Of a stretch of 64,000 nucleotides of DNA, positions 1 through 9,030 are shown piece by piece. The stretch spans positions 22,618-86,617 of the forward strand of contig JAIQZU010000003.1 in NCBI GenBank assembly GCA_021776915.1. Reading direction: 5' to 3'. Within the stretch, counting starts at the first letter, position 1. Each line of letters opens with the position of its first letter. Origin of the DNA: Candidatus Scalindua sp. GTDB taxonomy: Bacteria > Planctomycetota > Brocadiia > Brocadiales > Scalinduaceae. The position numbers and the translations under genes were made by a program. The notes below the pieces were generated by a model. It was not told the DNA's origin. It worked only from the letters and a program-made list of their open reading frames with translations, and did not search any database.

Positions 1-279
1 TAATTTATCTTTGTTTGTCTTAATCAATTTCTGACTCCTTCAGCTTGAGTGAATGGGATTTCAAAGTCTTTGTTACTGTGGCTTTCCAGCTTAACACATT
101 TACCAGTATTCTTCCAAATAAATTAAAACATTAAATTTTTACAAAAAGCAGTTGATAGTTATAACGATGCTTTATATAATTCAAAATTCGCATTTGTAAA
201 GGGATACAGGGAATTTATTATAATTAAAGAGTTTCCTGTGCTTAGTTTTACGTCTGGAATAACATAATGTGAGGTATAT

Positions 280-1971
280 ATGGCAGCAACAAGTTGGTTT
301 AGAAAAAATCAGAAAAAGCTATTGGGTATTTTAGTTGTATTTTTGATGGTGATATGGGGAATTGGTCCGGCGGCAGAATATCTGGTGCCAAAGCCTGCTA
401 TCGGGGAAATCCTTGGTGAAAAAATCACACAGGAACAGTTTAGTGATACTGCTACCAGATGGGCGAGGATCTTTTTCAGAGATCCGGAAGAGCCTGTCGC
501 TAAAATGGTCTGGAGCCAGATGGCGCTTTTTATCCAGGCCGAGAAAATGGGTGTTTTCGTAACTAAAGAAGAACTTGCGCAGGAGGTACGGAATTTCTTT
601 CCTGTTGACCCGCGTGTCTTTGAAGACAAAGAAGGTTTCAGACGTATGATCGGGTCAGTATTCCATTTGACGGAGTATCAGTTTGAAAAGACCATTAAGG
701 AATATCTTATAACCCGAAAACTTCAATACCTTTTAAGGAATTCAGTAAAGATTACCAGAGACGAGGCATTGCAGAGATACATCAAGGAAAATGAAAAAGT
801 AAAAATAAAATATGCAGCCCTTAACGCCAGGGATTTTGTCAGTAATGTTAAGGTTGAGGAGGACGAAATCAGGTCTTTTTACGATAAGCACAGTGAAGCC
901 TTCCCGAATGTTGAAGAGGGAAGATGGGGTTATAAAGAGCCTGAGAAGGTCAAGATAGAATATGTGATAACAAAGAATGCTGCAGTAGAAAGAGAGATAA
1001 AAACTACTATTACTGATGCGGCAATGCGTAATTATTACGAAGAGAAAAAGGACCTTATGTTTAGAACGGAAGCCGAAGAAAAAGATTCAGAGGAAACTTC
1101 AGGGGAAACTTCTGTACCAGAATTCAAACCCTTTGAAGAAGTGAAGGAGCAAATAAAAAATAATCTACTTTTTAAAGAGTACGACGCCACGATTAACAGA
1201 CAGATTGCTGATGCGGATGAAGAAATATACGAAATGATTGACAAAGAGGAGTTTATCAGCTTTCCTGATCTTGCGGAGAGACATGGCCTTGCGTATGTTA
1301 TTCCAACAAACTCGAATAATGGAACAAACTATTTTGCAAAAGATGAATTGATTGAAGTGATGATAGATCTTCCGGAATTTCCCCGGCAGGTATTTGACCG
1401 GGATATAAACGATCCTTCTCCGCCCCTTAGTTCTGTGGAAGGTAAATTTATCTATCGGGTGATAGAAAAAATTGCCCCGCGCACACCGCCCTATGAAGAA
1501 ATTCGTGAGAGGGTTGCCAGGGACCTGAGTTATGAAAAGGCGCTTGCAGAGGCAGAGATGGTTGCTGAAAAATGCCTTGAGAAGATCAACCAGACGTCCT
1601 TTGAAGAAGGTCTAAAATTTATTGAAGACAAGGCAGGTAAAATAGAAATAACAGAAACAAAATATATCAGCAGGCCGGGAATTATCAGCGAAGATGATGA
1701 TGTAGAGGTATTGGGGCAGGAAAGAGCTGAGATTGCTGAAATTGTTTTTGGTCTTAAAGTTGGTGAGTCAGCCATTGCAGTGGAAGATAAAGGGGCAAAA
1801 AAATGTTATGTGGTAATGCTGGTAGACAGAAAGAAGGTTGATCCGAATGAATTTGAAGAGGATAAAGATTCAATAATGGCACAGTATCTAATGGAAAAGC
1901 AATTGGCATTTATGACAGAATGGGAATCCTGGGTAGGCAAAAAGTCTCAATTAGGAAAAAGAAAAGGCTGA
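280..1971 (+). CDS. PpiD/SurA-like membrane-anchored periplasmic folding factor
   Basis: This 563-residue protein has a short basic N-terminus, one membrane segment at about residues 13-33, and a long charged periplasmic body. That is the layout of PpiD/SurA N-domain chaperones, which help fold exported proteins. The SurA-N-like helical part covers about residues 40-175, with the typical pattern of a short Gly-Glu-x-Ile-Thr entry followed by helices. The C-terminal half is rich in Glu and Lys. I cannot point to a clear parvulin catalytic signature, so isomerase activity is uncertain. The ATG follows GAGG at normal spacing. The gene lies 9 bp upstream of ribF and probably shares its transcript. 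The fold assignment is an inference from architecture. Confidence 0.7.
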   Translation: MAATSWFRKNQKKLLGILVVFLMVIWGIGPAAEYLVPKPAIGEILGEKITQEQFSDTATRWARIFFRDPEEPVAKMVWSQMALFIQAEKMGVFVTKEELAQEVRNFFPVDPRVFEDKEGFRRMIGSVFHLTEYQFEKTIKEYLITRKLQYLLRNSVKITRDEALQRYIKENEKVKIKYAALNARDFVSNVKVEEDEIRSFYDKHSEAFPNVEEGRWGYKEPEKVKIEYVITKNAAVEREIKTTITDAAMRNYYEEKKDLMFRTEAEEKDSEETSGETSVPEFKPFEEVKEQIKNNLLFKEYDATINRQIADADEEIYEMIDKEEFISFPDLAERHGLAYVIPTNSNNGTNYFAKDELIEVMIDLPEFPRQVFDRDINDPSPPLSSVEGKFIYRVIEKIAPRTPPYEEIRERVARDLSYEKALAEAEMVAEKCLEKINQTSFEEGLKFIEDKAGKIEITETKYISRPGIISEDDDVEVLGQERAEIAEIVFGLKVGESAIAVEDKGAKKCYVVMLVDRKKVDPNEFEEDKDSIMAQYLMEKQLAFMTEWESWVGKKSQLGKRKG

Positions 1972-1980
1972 GAGGATAAA

Positions 1981-2928
1981 TTGGATACAATTTCCGGTAT
2001 TAAAAAGATAGAAAGGAAACTTAACTGGCCTGTTGTTACATTAGGAGTATTTGATGGAGTACATTCAGGTCATCAGAAGGTTATTCAAAAAACTATAAAT
2101 CTGGCGAATAAAGAAAACGGAGAATCAATAATTCTGACCTTTGATCGTCATCCAAAAAGCTTTCTTTCACAGAAACAACAGTCCTGCATTACATCACTTG
2201 AACACAGATTGGCCTTGTTTGATCAATTGGGCGTTGATATAACAATTGTGTTGGAATTTGATAAAAAGATTGCAGAAATCAGTGCAGAGGATTTTATAGC
2301 TGAGATAATTCATGAATGGCTCGGGGCTAAAGTAGTAGTGCTCGGATTTAACTGTTCATTTGGCAAGGATAGAAGGGGCGATGCATCAATGGTCTGTAAT
2401 TTTGCGGAAAAATATGGGTTCGAAGTGGTTGTGTGTGAGCCCGCAGAATTTGAAGGAGAAATAACAAGTAGCACAGCCATACGAAAAAAGATTATTCAAG
2501 GGGATTTGCAGAAAGCGAAAGGAATGCTGGGCAGGCGCGTTTCTGTGCTCGGTACGGTAGTCAAGGGTATCGGTCGCGGCATGGAGTTAGGATTTCCCAC
2601 TGCCAATCTTAATCTTCACCATGAGATAAAACCTCCTTCCGGGGTCTATGCTACTAAGGCATTTCTGGATGGAAGGGAATACAACGCCATAACCAATATA
2701 GGAACTTGCCCTACATTTGAGAAAAATACAGATGATAACGAACCTCTGGTCGAGGTTCACATAATTGATTTTAATGAATCGATTTACGGAAAGGATCTGG
2801 AAGTCCAGTTTCTTTATAAATTGAGGGAAGAAATTAAGTTTGAAAATGCTGATGAATTGAAACGACAGCTGGAGCGGGACAAAATGAGATTCACAAACAG
2901 GCATTTTAAAAAGGTCTTGACAGATTAG
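1981..2928 (+). CDS. ribF: Bifunctional riboflavin kinase / FAD synthetase
   Basis: The enzyme makes FMN from riboflavin and then FAD from FMN in the cytoplasm. The N-terminal nucleotidyltransferase domain shows the LGVFDGVHSGHQ stretch at about residues 21-32, which holds the HxGH-type motif. The STAIRKKI segment (about residue 165) closes that domain. The C-terminal kinase domain begins around residue 185 and contains GFPTANL. Its 315 residues are typical for RibF. The start is TTG, chosen because a GAGAGGA ribosome site lies just upstream and no ATG fits. It follows the folding-factor gene by 9 bp. Confidence 0.95.
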   Translation: MDTISGIKKIERKLNWPVVTLGVFDGVHSGHQKVIQKTINLANKENGESIILTFDRHPKSFLSQKQQSCITSLEHRLALFDQLGVDITIVLEFDKKIAEISAEDFIAEIIHEWLGAKVVVLGFNCSFGKDRRGDASMVCNFAEKYGFEVVVCEPAEFEGEITSSTAIRKKIIQGDLQKAKGMLGRRVSVLGTVVKGIGRGMELGFPTANLNLHHEIKPPSGVYATKAFLDGREYNAITNIGTCPTFEKNTDDNEPLVEVHIIDFNESIYGKDLEVQFLYKLREEIKFENADELKRQLERDKMRFTNRHFKKVLTD

Positions 2929-2963
2929 GGTCAATTCATGAATTACCCCTGCATCATATTCCA

Positions 2964-3039
2964 GGGCAGATAGCTCAGTTGGTAGAGCACGGGATTGAAA
3001 ATCCCGGTGTCGCCGGTTCGATCCCGGCTCTGCCCACCA
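2964..3039 (+). tRNA. tRNA-Phe (anticodon GAA)
   Basis: The seven-base acceptor stem GGGCAGA pairs with TCTGCCC. The D arm is AGCTC..GAGC. The anticodon stem GGGA/TCCC holds the loop TTGAAAA, giving anticodon GAA. The T arm contains GGTTCGATCC. CCA is encoded at 3037-3039. It sits alone between ribF and ctpA. Confidence 0.97.
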
Positions 3040-3066
3040 CCTTAACTAAAATAAGGAGAAGTTTTA

Positions 3067-4371
3067 GTGTCAGCAACGAGGAGTTTTTTTAATTTTATCT
3101 GGATAGTAATTATTTTTTTCTCTTTAACTCCATGCAGCCTGCATGCGCAAACAGAGAAGAAGCCTGGTCCGGATGTTTATTATCAGGATTTTGAAGAGTT
3201 CATCACAGTAATAAAGGAAATACAGGATAAATACGTTGACGAAGTTGACCTCAGAGAGCTGCTTAAGAGTGGATATAAAGGTATGCTTGGCAGCCTGGAC
3301 CCATATAGCCAGTTCATTGACTCAAAACATCTTGAAGAGTTGAGGATTGAAACAGGAGGTGTATTTGAGGGGCTGGGTATTGAAGTTGTTATAAAGGACG
3401 GTGTTTTAACTGTTCTGACGCCAATTGTTGATTCACCGGCCTTTCGTGCTGGAGTGTTTATCGGGGATAGAATAATCAAGATCGATGGAGAATCTACAAA
3501 AAATGTTACTATTCGCGAGGCGATTGAAGTACTTCGTGGAGAACCACATACTAAGGTTACATTAACGGTGTTGCATGAGGGAGAAAGAGATCCGGTTGAC
3601 ATAACTATTGAACGGGCAAAAGTTCAAATCAAAAGCACACGTGGCACGAGGATCGTTAATGAAGAAAGTAAGATTGGCTATATTGCAGTTACTGGTTTTC
3701 AGGACAATACAATAACTGACCTGGATGCTTCAATTGAGGAATTAGAAAAACAGGGAATGGACTCTCTTATCCTGGATCTACGATTTAATCCGGGTGGTCT
3801 CTTGAATATTGCAGTAGAGATGTCGGACAAGTTTATTAAAAAAGGTATCATCGTTTATACAAAAGGCAGGCATAAGTCACAAGAACATGAATATAAGGCG
3901 CATAGATCAGGAACATATAAAGATTTCCCACTGATAATATTAGTTAATAATGGCAGCGCCAGCGCCTCTGAAATTGTTGCAGGCGCCGTCAAAGATCACA
4001 ACCGCGGCCTCTTGCTGGGGACTAAAACCTTTGGAAAGGGTTCTGTCCAGAGTTTGATACCAATAGAAAATAAAAATACTGCCTTGAAACTGACAACAGC
4101 CAAATACTACACACCCTCCGGCACACTGATTGATGGAGTAGGTATTGAACCGGATATAGAGGTGGACCTTACAAACAAGGAAATAAGAGAACTGCATAAA
4201 AACCTGACCATAGCTAATGCAACAGACATACGTACGAAAGACCGGGAGGAGCCTTCCAGGGATATCGATGTCAGTGACGATGAGGGGGAATTTGTTGATG
4301 TACAACTTTCCAGGGCAATTGACGTGTTGAAAGGCATAAGGGTTTATGCCAAAACAATAGGAACTGATTAG
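3067..4371 (+). CDS. ctpA: C-terminal processing peptidase, S41 family, secreted
   Basis: A CtpA/Prc-type serine protease acting in the periplasm. It opens with a signal peptide ending near SLHAQ (about residue 28). A PDZ domain follows at about residues 90-170, including the GLGIEVV and GDRIIKIDG segments. The S41 catalytic core then carries GSASASEIV (about residues 296-304) with the catalytic serine and TFGKGSVQ with the general-base lysine about 25 residues later. At 434 residues it matches the family. The start is GTG, preceded by AAGGAG. It lies 28 bp after tRNA-Phe. An acidic tail of about 60 residues follows the core. Confidence 0.93.
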   Translation: MSATRSFFNFIWIVIIFFSLTPCSLHAQTEKKPGPDVYYQDFEEFITVIKEIQDKYVDEVDLRELLKSGYKGMLGSLDPYSQFIDSKHLEELRIETGGVFEGLGIEVVIKDGVLTVLTPIVDSPAFRAGVFIGDRIIKIDGESTKNVTIREAIEVLRGEPHTKVTLTVLHEGERDPVDITIERAKVQIKSTRGTRIVNEESKIGYIAVTGFQDNTITDLDASIEELEKQGMDSLILDLRFNPGGLLNIAVEMSDKFIKKGIIVYTKGRHKSQEHEYKAHRSGTYKDFPLIILVNNGSASASEIVAGAVKDHNRGLLLGTKTFGKGSVQSLIPIENKNTALKLTTAKYYTPSGTLIDGVGIEPDIEVDLTNKEIRELHKNLTIANATDIRTKDREEPSRDIDVSDDEGEFVDVQLSRAIDVLKGIRVYAKTIGTD

Positions 4372-4644
4372 TCTACAATTGCTTGCTTTCTTTGACTGGA
4401 AATTGTCGACCTAAAGACCTTCTATCACACCGTTCGGCTGAGTTCATGCCGAATACAAGTTTGAAGTGCCTTAAGTGAACTCCTGCCTGCCGGTAGGCAA
4501 GGAAAGTGCCTAAAGTAAAAAAAATTCTACAACTTTAGCTCACTTTAAACTTTAGTCGCTTTTAACTTTATTTGACACGCAAAAAACTTTTAAAGCCTGG
4601 AAAAAAAGCTGCTTTCAGTGCCTAATAAACTCAGTTAAACACAT

Positions 4645-5655
4645 ATGATAATCCTGGGTATCGAAACGTCTTGTGACGAAACGTCTGCTTCTATAGTAGA
4701 AGACGGTATAAAAGTCCATTCAAACATAGTAGCATCCCAACAAGAACTTCACACAAGATTTGGAGGTGTCGTTCCCGAAATAGCCTGTCGTGCACACACA
4801 GATACTATTATAACAGTGATTGACAAAGCTGTTACAGAGGCTAATATTAAGATTAACGATATAGACGCAATCTCGGTGGCAAATACACCGGGTCTAATAG
4901 GCGCATTATTAATCGGGCTTACGACTGCCAAGACATTGTGCTGGTTATTGGGAATTCCGCTTATAACTATCAATCATTTACATGCGCATATTTACGCAAG
5001 TAAGATTGAACATGAAGATATTGAGTATCCGGCAATCAGCCTTGTAGTATCGGGCGGGCATACCTCTTTGTTCCTGACACAAAGTGAAACAAGTCATACA
5101 CAGGTGGGAGGGACTATTGATGATGCGGCAGGGGAGGCGTTTGATAAAGTTGGTAAGATTTTAGGTTTAGGCTATCCAGCAGGGCCGGAGATTGATACTT
5201 TATCACAAAAAGGTAATGAGAAAGCAATTCTATTTCCCCGGTCTTATCTGAAAAAGGACTCTCTTGATTTTAGTTTTAGTGGAGTTAAAACGGCGGTTTT
5301 GTATCACTGCCTGGGTCAGGATTCAAAGAATACCGGCGAAATGCCGGAATTAAAGGACCGGGAGATTGCAGACCTTGCGGCAAGTTTTCAGGAAGCGGTT
5401 GTTGATGTTCTGGTAAACAAAACTGTTTTTGCCGCAACTAAATTTTCAACCAGAAGTATAATCCTGGGTGGTGGTGTTGCCTGCAATTCCAGGTTAAGGC
5501 AAAGGCTTGCAGATGCTGCAAAGCAACGGGATATACCACTCTATTATCCTTCAAAGAAATTGTGTATGGACAATGCTGCTATGGTAGCAGGACTGGCATA
5601 CCATAAGTATGGTGAAAAAGAGTTTGCGGGGTTTGAGGTTGAGGCAATGCCGTAA
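4645..5655 (+). CDS. tsaD: tRNA N6-threonylcarbamoyladenosine transferase TsaD
   Basis: TsaD (formerly Gcp/YgjD) transfers the threonylcarbamoyl group to A37 of ANN-decoding tRNAs, working with TsaB, TsaE and TsaC. It begins with the hallmark ILGIETSCDETSASIV and has the metal-binding NHLHAH near residue 113. The nucleotide-binding VSGGHT and the late LGGGVACNSRLR segment are both present. The 336 residues are the normal size. No strong ribosome site is visible before the ATG. No TsaB or TsaE gene is nearby. Confidence 0.96.
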   Translation: MIILGIETSCDETSASIVEDGIKVHSNIVASQQELHTRFGGVVPEIACRAHTDTIITVIDKAVTEANIKINDIDAISVANTPGLIGALLIGLTTAKTLCWLLGIPLITINHLHAHIYASKIEHEDIEYPAISLVVSGGHTSLFLTQSETSHTQVGGTIDDAAGEAFDKVGKILGLGYPAGPEIDTLSQKGNEKAILFPRSYLKKDSLDFSFSGVKTAVLYHCLGQDSKNTGEMPELKDREIADLAASFQEAVVDVLVNKTVFAATKFSTRSIILGGGVACNSRLRQRLADAAKQRDIPLYYPSKKLCMDNAAMVAGLAYHKYGEKEFAGFEVEAMP

Positions 5656-5668
5656 CTTGACAGTTGTC

Positions 5669-5720
5669 CTCTCCCTTTCGGGAGGAATCCAGTACTGGAC
5701 TCCTTGCGAAAGCAAGGTTT
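5669..5720. repeat. Nested inverted repeat of the GGATTCC family
   Basis: Hairpin-forming CTCCCTTTCGGGAGG and CCTTGCGAAAGCAAGG flank a central ATCCAGTACTGGA palindrome, between tsaD and the larB-like gene. Related nested hairpins built around ATTCCAG/CTGGAAT occur near 9730, 15111, 47383, 60838 and 62461. The family is inferred from visual similarity. Confidence 0.6.
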
Positions 5721-5806
5721 TTAATGTGCGGGAATGTTTGATCTGTATAACTTAGGGCTTGGTCAAAAATAACAAGTTTCAGATCGTACGTAACAAGGCA
5801 CTAATA

Positions 5807-6556
5807 ATGGACAATAACTCTATCAAGAGACTTTTAACAAAAGTAAAAAAAGGCGAACTCACAATAGAGAAAGCCTTGCATAGTTTTAAGGACATGCCAT
5901 ACAAGGACCTGGAATTTGCCAAGGTGGATATTCATCGAACTATACGCTGTGGGTTTCCCGAGGTAATATTCTGTGCAGGTAAGACGCCGGAGCAGGTTCT
6001 CAAGATTGCCACCCAGATCATCAAGAATGGGGCCGATTTACTGGCAACCCGAGCAAATGAGGAGATATATAAATGTGTTTCTCAAAAATTTAAAAACACC
6101 AGATATAATGATGTGGCCGGAACGATAGTTATTAAGAACTCCCGCTCAAAAAAGAAGAAGGGTTTGATCTTAATTGTAACTGCCGGTACCTCAGACATCC
6201 CTGTTGCCGAAGAAGCAAAAGAGACTGCGGAAATAATGGGAAACAATGTAAAGGTGCTTTATGATGTAGGAGTTGCCGGTATACATCGCCTGCTTAGAAA
6301 TAAAAAAGACATTACTGGCGCCAGGGTGATTATAGTTATTGCAGGCATGGAAGGAGCGCTTGCCAGCGTGGTGGGAGGAATGGTGGCTTGCCCTGTTATC
6401 GGTGTGCCGACAAGTGTTGGATATGGCGCCAGTTTTGGCGGCGTTACTCCGCTATTAGCAATGTTAAACAGCTGCGCTGCAAACGTAACGGTTGTAAATA
6501 TAGACAATGGCTTCGGGGCTGCTTATGTTGCATCTTTGATAAACAATGTTAAATAA
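5807..6556 (+). CDS. larB: LarB-like protein (AIR-carboxylase/PurE-related)
   Basis: Resembles LarB, which carboxylates and hydrolyses nicotinic acid adenine dinucleotide during synthesis of the nickel-pincer cofactor of lactate racemase-type enzymes. An N-terminal helical region (ALHSF..DLEFAKVD) precedes a PurE-like Rossmann domain with VTAGTSDIPVAEEA near residue 127 and GMEGALASVVGG near residue 181. The late CPVIGVPTSVGYG is characteristic of LarB. A TTG-started frame extends 16 codons upstream. I chose the ATG at 5807 because the upstream residues look unlike LarB. No larA, larC or larE is in the window, so its partners are elsewhere or the role differs. It is 9 bp from nnrD. Confidence 0.85.
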   Translation: MDNNSIKRLLTKVKKGELTIEKALHSFKDMPYKDLEFAKVDIHRTIRCGFPEVIFCAGKTPEQVLKIATQIIKNGADLLATRANEEIYKCVSQKFKNTRYNDVAGTIVIKNSRSKKKKGLILIVTAGTSDIPVAEEAKETAEIMGNNVKVLYDVGVAGIHRLLRNKKDITGARVIIVIAGMEGALASVVGGMVACPVIGVPTSVGYGASFGGVTPLLAMLNSCAANVTVVNIDNGFGAAYVASLINNVK

Positions 6557-6565
6557 TCTAGACTT

Positions 6566-7462
6566 ATGGTTCAAGTAAAAAAACTACATGAATTAACTCC
6601 CAGGAAAAGCAACACACACAAAGGCAGCTATGGACGCGTGTTAGTTCTTGCCGGTTCTCCCGGCATGACAGGAGCCGCATATCTTAGCTCCAAAGCTGCA
6701 CTGAGAAGCGGATCAGGTATCGTTACATTAGGTATACCTGAAAGCCTGAATCCTGTAATGGAGACGAAACTGACCTGCGTAATGACGTATCCACTGCCTG
6801 AAACAAAGGCATCTACGCTATCTAACAAGGGTCGGAAAGAAATCCTGAAGTTGTGTGAAACACACGATGTTGTCGCTTTGGGTCCAGGCCTTTCTCAACA
6901 ACCGGAGACAAGAGAACTCATCCTCTGGTTAATAAAAACCATAGATCGCACCATGGTAATTGATGCCGACGGGATTAATGCGTTAGCGGATAATGTGGAT
7001 GTATTGCACAAGATAAAACAGAACGTAGTGTTAACACCTCATCCGGGAGAGATGTCACGCTTAACAGGTCTTCGTTCAGCAAAGGATGTGCAAAAAGATA
7101 GACTTAACACTGCATCGCAGTTTGTTCAATCAATTCAAAAGAAGTTAAAAGGAGAAAGGAAACTCGTTCTGGTATTAAAGGGAGATAAAACTATGGTTGC
7201 TGATTATGAAAAAGTATACGTAAACCGTACGGGTAACCCCGGAATGGCAACGGCTGGCGCCGGTGACGTCCTTACCGGAATCATTGTATCATTAATAGGC
7301 CAGGGGTTTGATGTATTTGATGCTTCACAGCTTGGTGTCTACATCCACGGCCTGGCAGGAGATATTGCAGCAAGGAGGAAGGGAGAGTTATCAATGATCG
7401 CTTCTGACATAATTGATTACCTGCCTGACGCATTCATGAAATATAAAAAAGAGAGAAGGTAA
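6566..7462 (+). CDS. nnrD: ADP-dependent NAD(P)H-hydrate dehydratase
   Basis: Repairs hydrated NAD(P)H, in the ribokinase-like YjeF C-terminal (carbohydrate kinase-type) family. Visible motifs are THKGSYGRVLVLAGSPG at the N-terminus, VALGPGL near residue 107, VIDADGINAL near residue 131, LTPHPGEMSRL near residue 154 and the anion-hole segment MATAGAGDVLTGI near residue 227. It has 298 residues and lacks the NnrE epimerase half that is fused in many bacteria, so epimerase must be encoded elsewhere. It probably shares a transcript with the larB-like gene 9 bp upstream. Confidence 0.93.
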   Translation: MVQVKKLHELTPRKSNTHKGSYGRVLVLAGSPGMTGAAYLSSKAALRSGSGIVTLGIPESLNPVMETKLTCVMTYPLPETKASTLSNKGRKEILKLCETHDVVALGPGLSQQPETRELILWLIKTIDRTMVIDADGINALADNVDVLHKIKQNVVLTPHPGEMSRLTGLRSAKDVQKDRLNTASQFVQSIQKKLKGERKLVLVLKGDKTMVADYEKVYVNRTGNPGMATAGAGDVLTGIIVSLIGQGFDVFDASQLGVYIHGLAGDIAARRKGELSMIASDIIDYLPDAFMKYKKERR

Positions 7463-7510
7463 AAGATAGATATGTAATTACTCAATATCAAGTAGGAAAT
7501 TAATGAATTT

Positions 7511-7659
7511 AACCACTCCTCTTTCCCCTCCTTGTGAAGGAGGGGATGAAGGGGTGGTTTCTCTATCATTTAAATGCATATTCCACATATATCACGATTA
7601 ACAATATAGGTCAGGCATCTTGCCTGACCGTTGGTAATACCGAGGCAAGATGCCCCGGC
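7511..7659. repeat. Two adjacent inverted repeats in the 240-bp spacer
   Basis: At 7511-7559 AACCACTCCT is mirrored by the GGGGTGGTT end, with CCCCTCCTTGTGAAGGAGGGG in the centre. At 7609-7659 GGTCAGGCATCTTGCCTGACC forms one hairpin, and its AGGCATCTTGCCT core recurs as AGGCAAGATGCC a few bases later. Both look like small non-autonomous repeats. The first could also act as a terminator for nnrD. Confidence 0.55.
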
Positions 7660-7701
7660 TATTTCTGATCAAATTACAAATGAAAGGATGGAAGATTTAG
7701 A

Positions 7702-8082
7702 ATGGCTTTGTCAATCGAACAACTTGAAACATGGGAAAAAGAGGCGGGGATTCACTTTGATAAACTTGAGGAAGTAGATGAGATGATCCATAGAAAACTG
7801 GTGGACAGAAATCTTGCCAAGCGTATGGGTACGGTCGCAGATGATAATATACAGATACTGATATCAAAGCTGAGGGACTCTCTGGAGGACTCAGATATAT
7901 CAGATGTGTGTAACGTGCTGGACCAGATAAAGAGAAAAGAATCCGATGACGATATAAAGAACGGGCTGGAGAAGATGGTCGGGGATAAAGGCGGCAATGA
8001 CGGTGTAATAGAAATGATTAAGAGCTATGACGGCCACATACTCATGCTTGCAATGCAGGTTATAAAGAAATTACTGAAGTAA
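7702..8082 (+). CDS. Hypothetical acidic helical protein (126 aa)
   Basis: I do not recognise this protein. It is short, soluble, strongly charged and probably all-helical. It has no signal peptide or membrane segment and no cysteine cluster; its one Cys is near residue 74. Acidic stretches such as DSLEDSDISD and KESDDDIKN alternate with Leu/Ile heptad-like spacing. It is preceded by GAAAGGATGG-type purines at modest spacing from the ATG. It converges on the hydrolase gene with only 18 bp between stops. The codon pattern looks like its neighbours, so it is probably a real gene. Confidence 0.7.
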   Translation: MALSIEQLETWEKEAGIHFDKLEEVDEMIHRKLVDRNLAKRMGTVADDNIQILISKLRDSLEDSDISDVCNVLDQIKRKESDDDIKNGLEKMVGDKGGNDGVIEMIKSYDGHILMLAMQVIKKLLK

Positions 8083-8100
8083 AAGCAGCCTGTCCGCTTT

Positions 8101-8970
8101 TTACAGTTTATTCACAAAATTCCTGATCACATCATAATACTCATCTCCACCCACAATATGGGTATCGTTATGCCCGGCGCCGGGGATGGTGTAAAATTCC
8201 TTGGGTTCATTGGCTGCCTCATACAGCTCCATTCCGTGTTCAATTGGCACAAGTTCATCTTTGTCTCCATGCATGATGAGGATTGGTACTTTTATGTTTC
8301 CTATCTTTACAAGAGAGTCATATTTTGTCCTTAACAAGAAATGAATAGGCAGGAATGGATAGAGCTTTTTACCCATCTCTTTTATAGACGTAAAGGGAGT
8401 TTCGAGAATCAGGGCACGGCATTTCTCCTTTACAGCAAGTTCAACGGCTACTGCGCTGCCAAGCGAACGGCCAAAGAAGATAATCTTTTCATTGTTTATG
8501 TCATTTCGTGAGTGTAGATATGCAAGGGCGGCCCTGGCATCAATATAGGTTCCCTTTTCAGATATCTTCCCTTCACTCCTGCCGAATTGACGATAGTCAA
8601 TGATAAAGACGTTTACCGGCACTCTATCATATATCATCTTTATGTTATCAAGCCTGCGGTTTATGTTGCCGGCATTACCGTGAAACCATAGGAGAGTATG
8701 CCTGTCCGTCCCTGCCTTGTCGGCAGGCAGTTGTCCGGCGGGCAGGTCAGCATCGGGTGAGGGGGGTTTTCCAGGGACGAACCAGCCGTGCAGGTTCAGT
8801 CCGTCCTTAGTCCGGAACGTGACATCATCATACTCAATGCCGTAAACATCCGGCGTCGTACTATCATTACTTCTGTCCGGGTGAAAAATTAATCTTTTTT
8901 CTATGAATTTCGGGAAGACCATTATGAATAATATAATTAAGACTGAATATATTACAAATCTCTTCAACAT
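8101..8970 (-). CDS. Membrane-anchored alpha/beta hydrolase (FrsA/BEM46-like)
   Basis: A serine hydrolase of the alpha/beta fold. One N-terminal membrane segment (about residues 5-22) is followed by KRLIFHPDR, a typical start of the BEM46/ABHD13-like family. The oxyanion segment LLWFHGNAGN is near residue 93. The nucleophile elbow GRSLGS follows near residue 168. The Asp sits in MHGDKDELVP and the His in GAGHND near the C-terminus. The substrate is unknown. A linker PPSPDADLPAGQLPADKAG (about residues 70-88) coincides with a GC-rich tract resembling intergenic repeats, so it may be a repeat-derived insertion. The gene is convergent with the 126-aa gene. Confidence 0.85.
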   Translation of the reverse strand: MLKRFVIYSVLIILFIMVFPKFIEKRLIFHPDRSNDSTTPDVYGIEYDDVTFRTKDGLNLHGWFVPGKPPSPDADLPAGQLPADKAGTDRHTLLWFHGNAGNINRRLDNIKMIYDRVPVNVFIIDYRQFGRSEGKISEKGTYIDARAALAYLHSRNDINNEKIIFFGRSLGSAVAVELAVKEKCRALILETPFTSIKEMGKKLYPFLPIHFLLRTKYDSLVKIGNIKVPILIMHGDKDELVPIEHGMELYEAANEPKEFYTIPGAGHNDTHIVGGDEYYDVIRNFVNKL

Positions 8971-9030
8971 TGTAAATTATTCGACAGTAGCGCTGAGAAT
9001 ATTTTTAGCTGCAATTTCTTCTTTTGGAGT

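Noticed and set aside
1..279. Possible gene end or promoter before the folding-factor gene
   Set aside because: The sequence is A+T-rich with stops in all frames; nothing specific can be supported except GAGG before the ATG at 280.
4372..4644. Spacer between ctpA and tsaD as a regulatory RNA
   Set aside because: There is only a small CCTGCCTGCCGGTAGGCAAGG-type palindrome and A+T-rich sequence; no recognised riboswitch fold.
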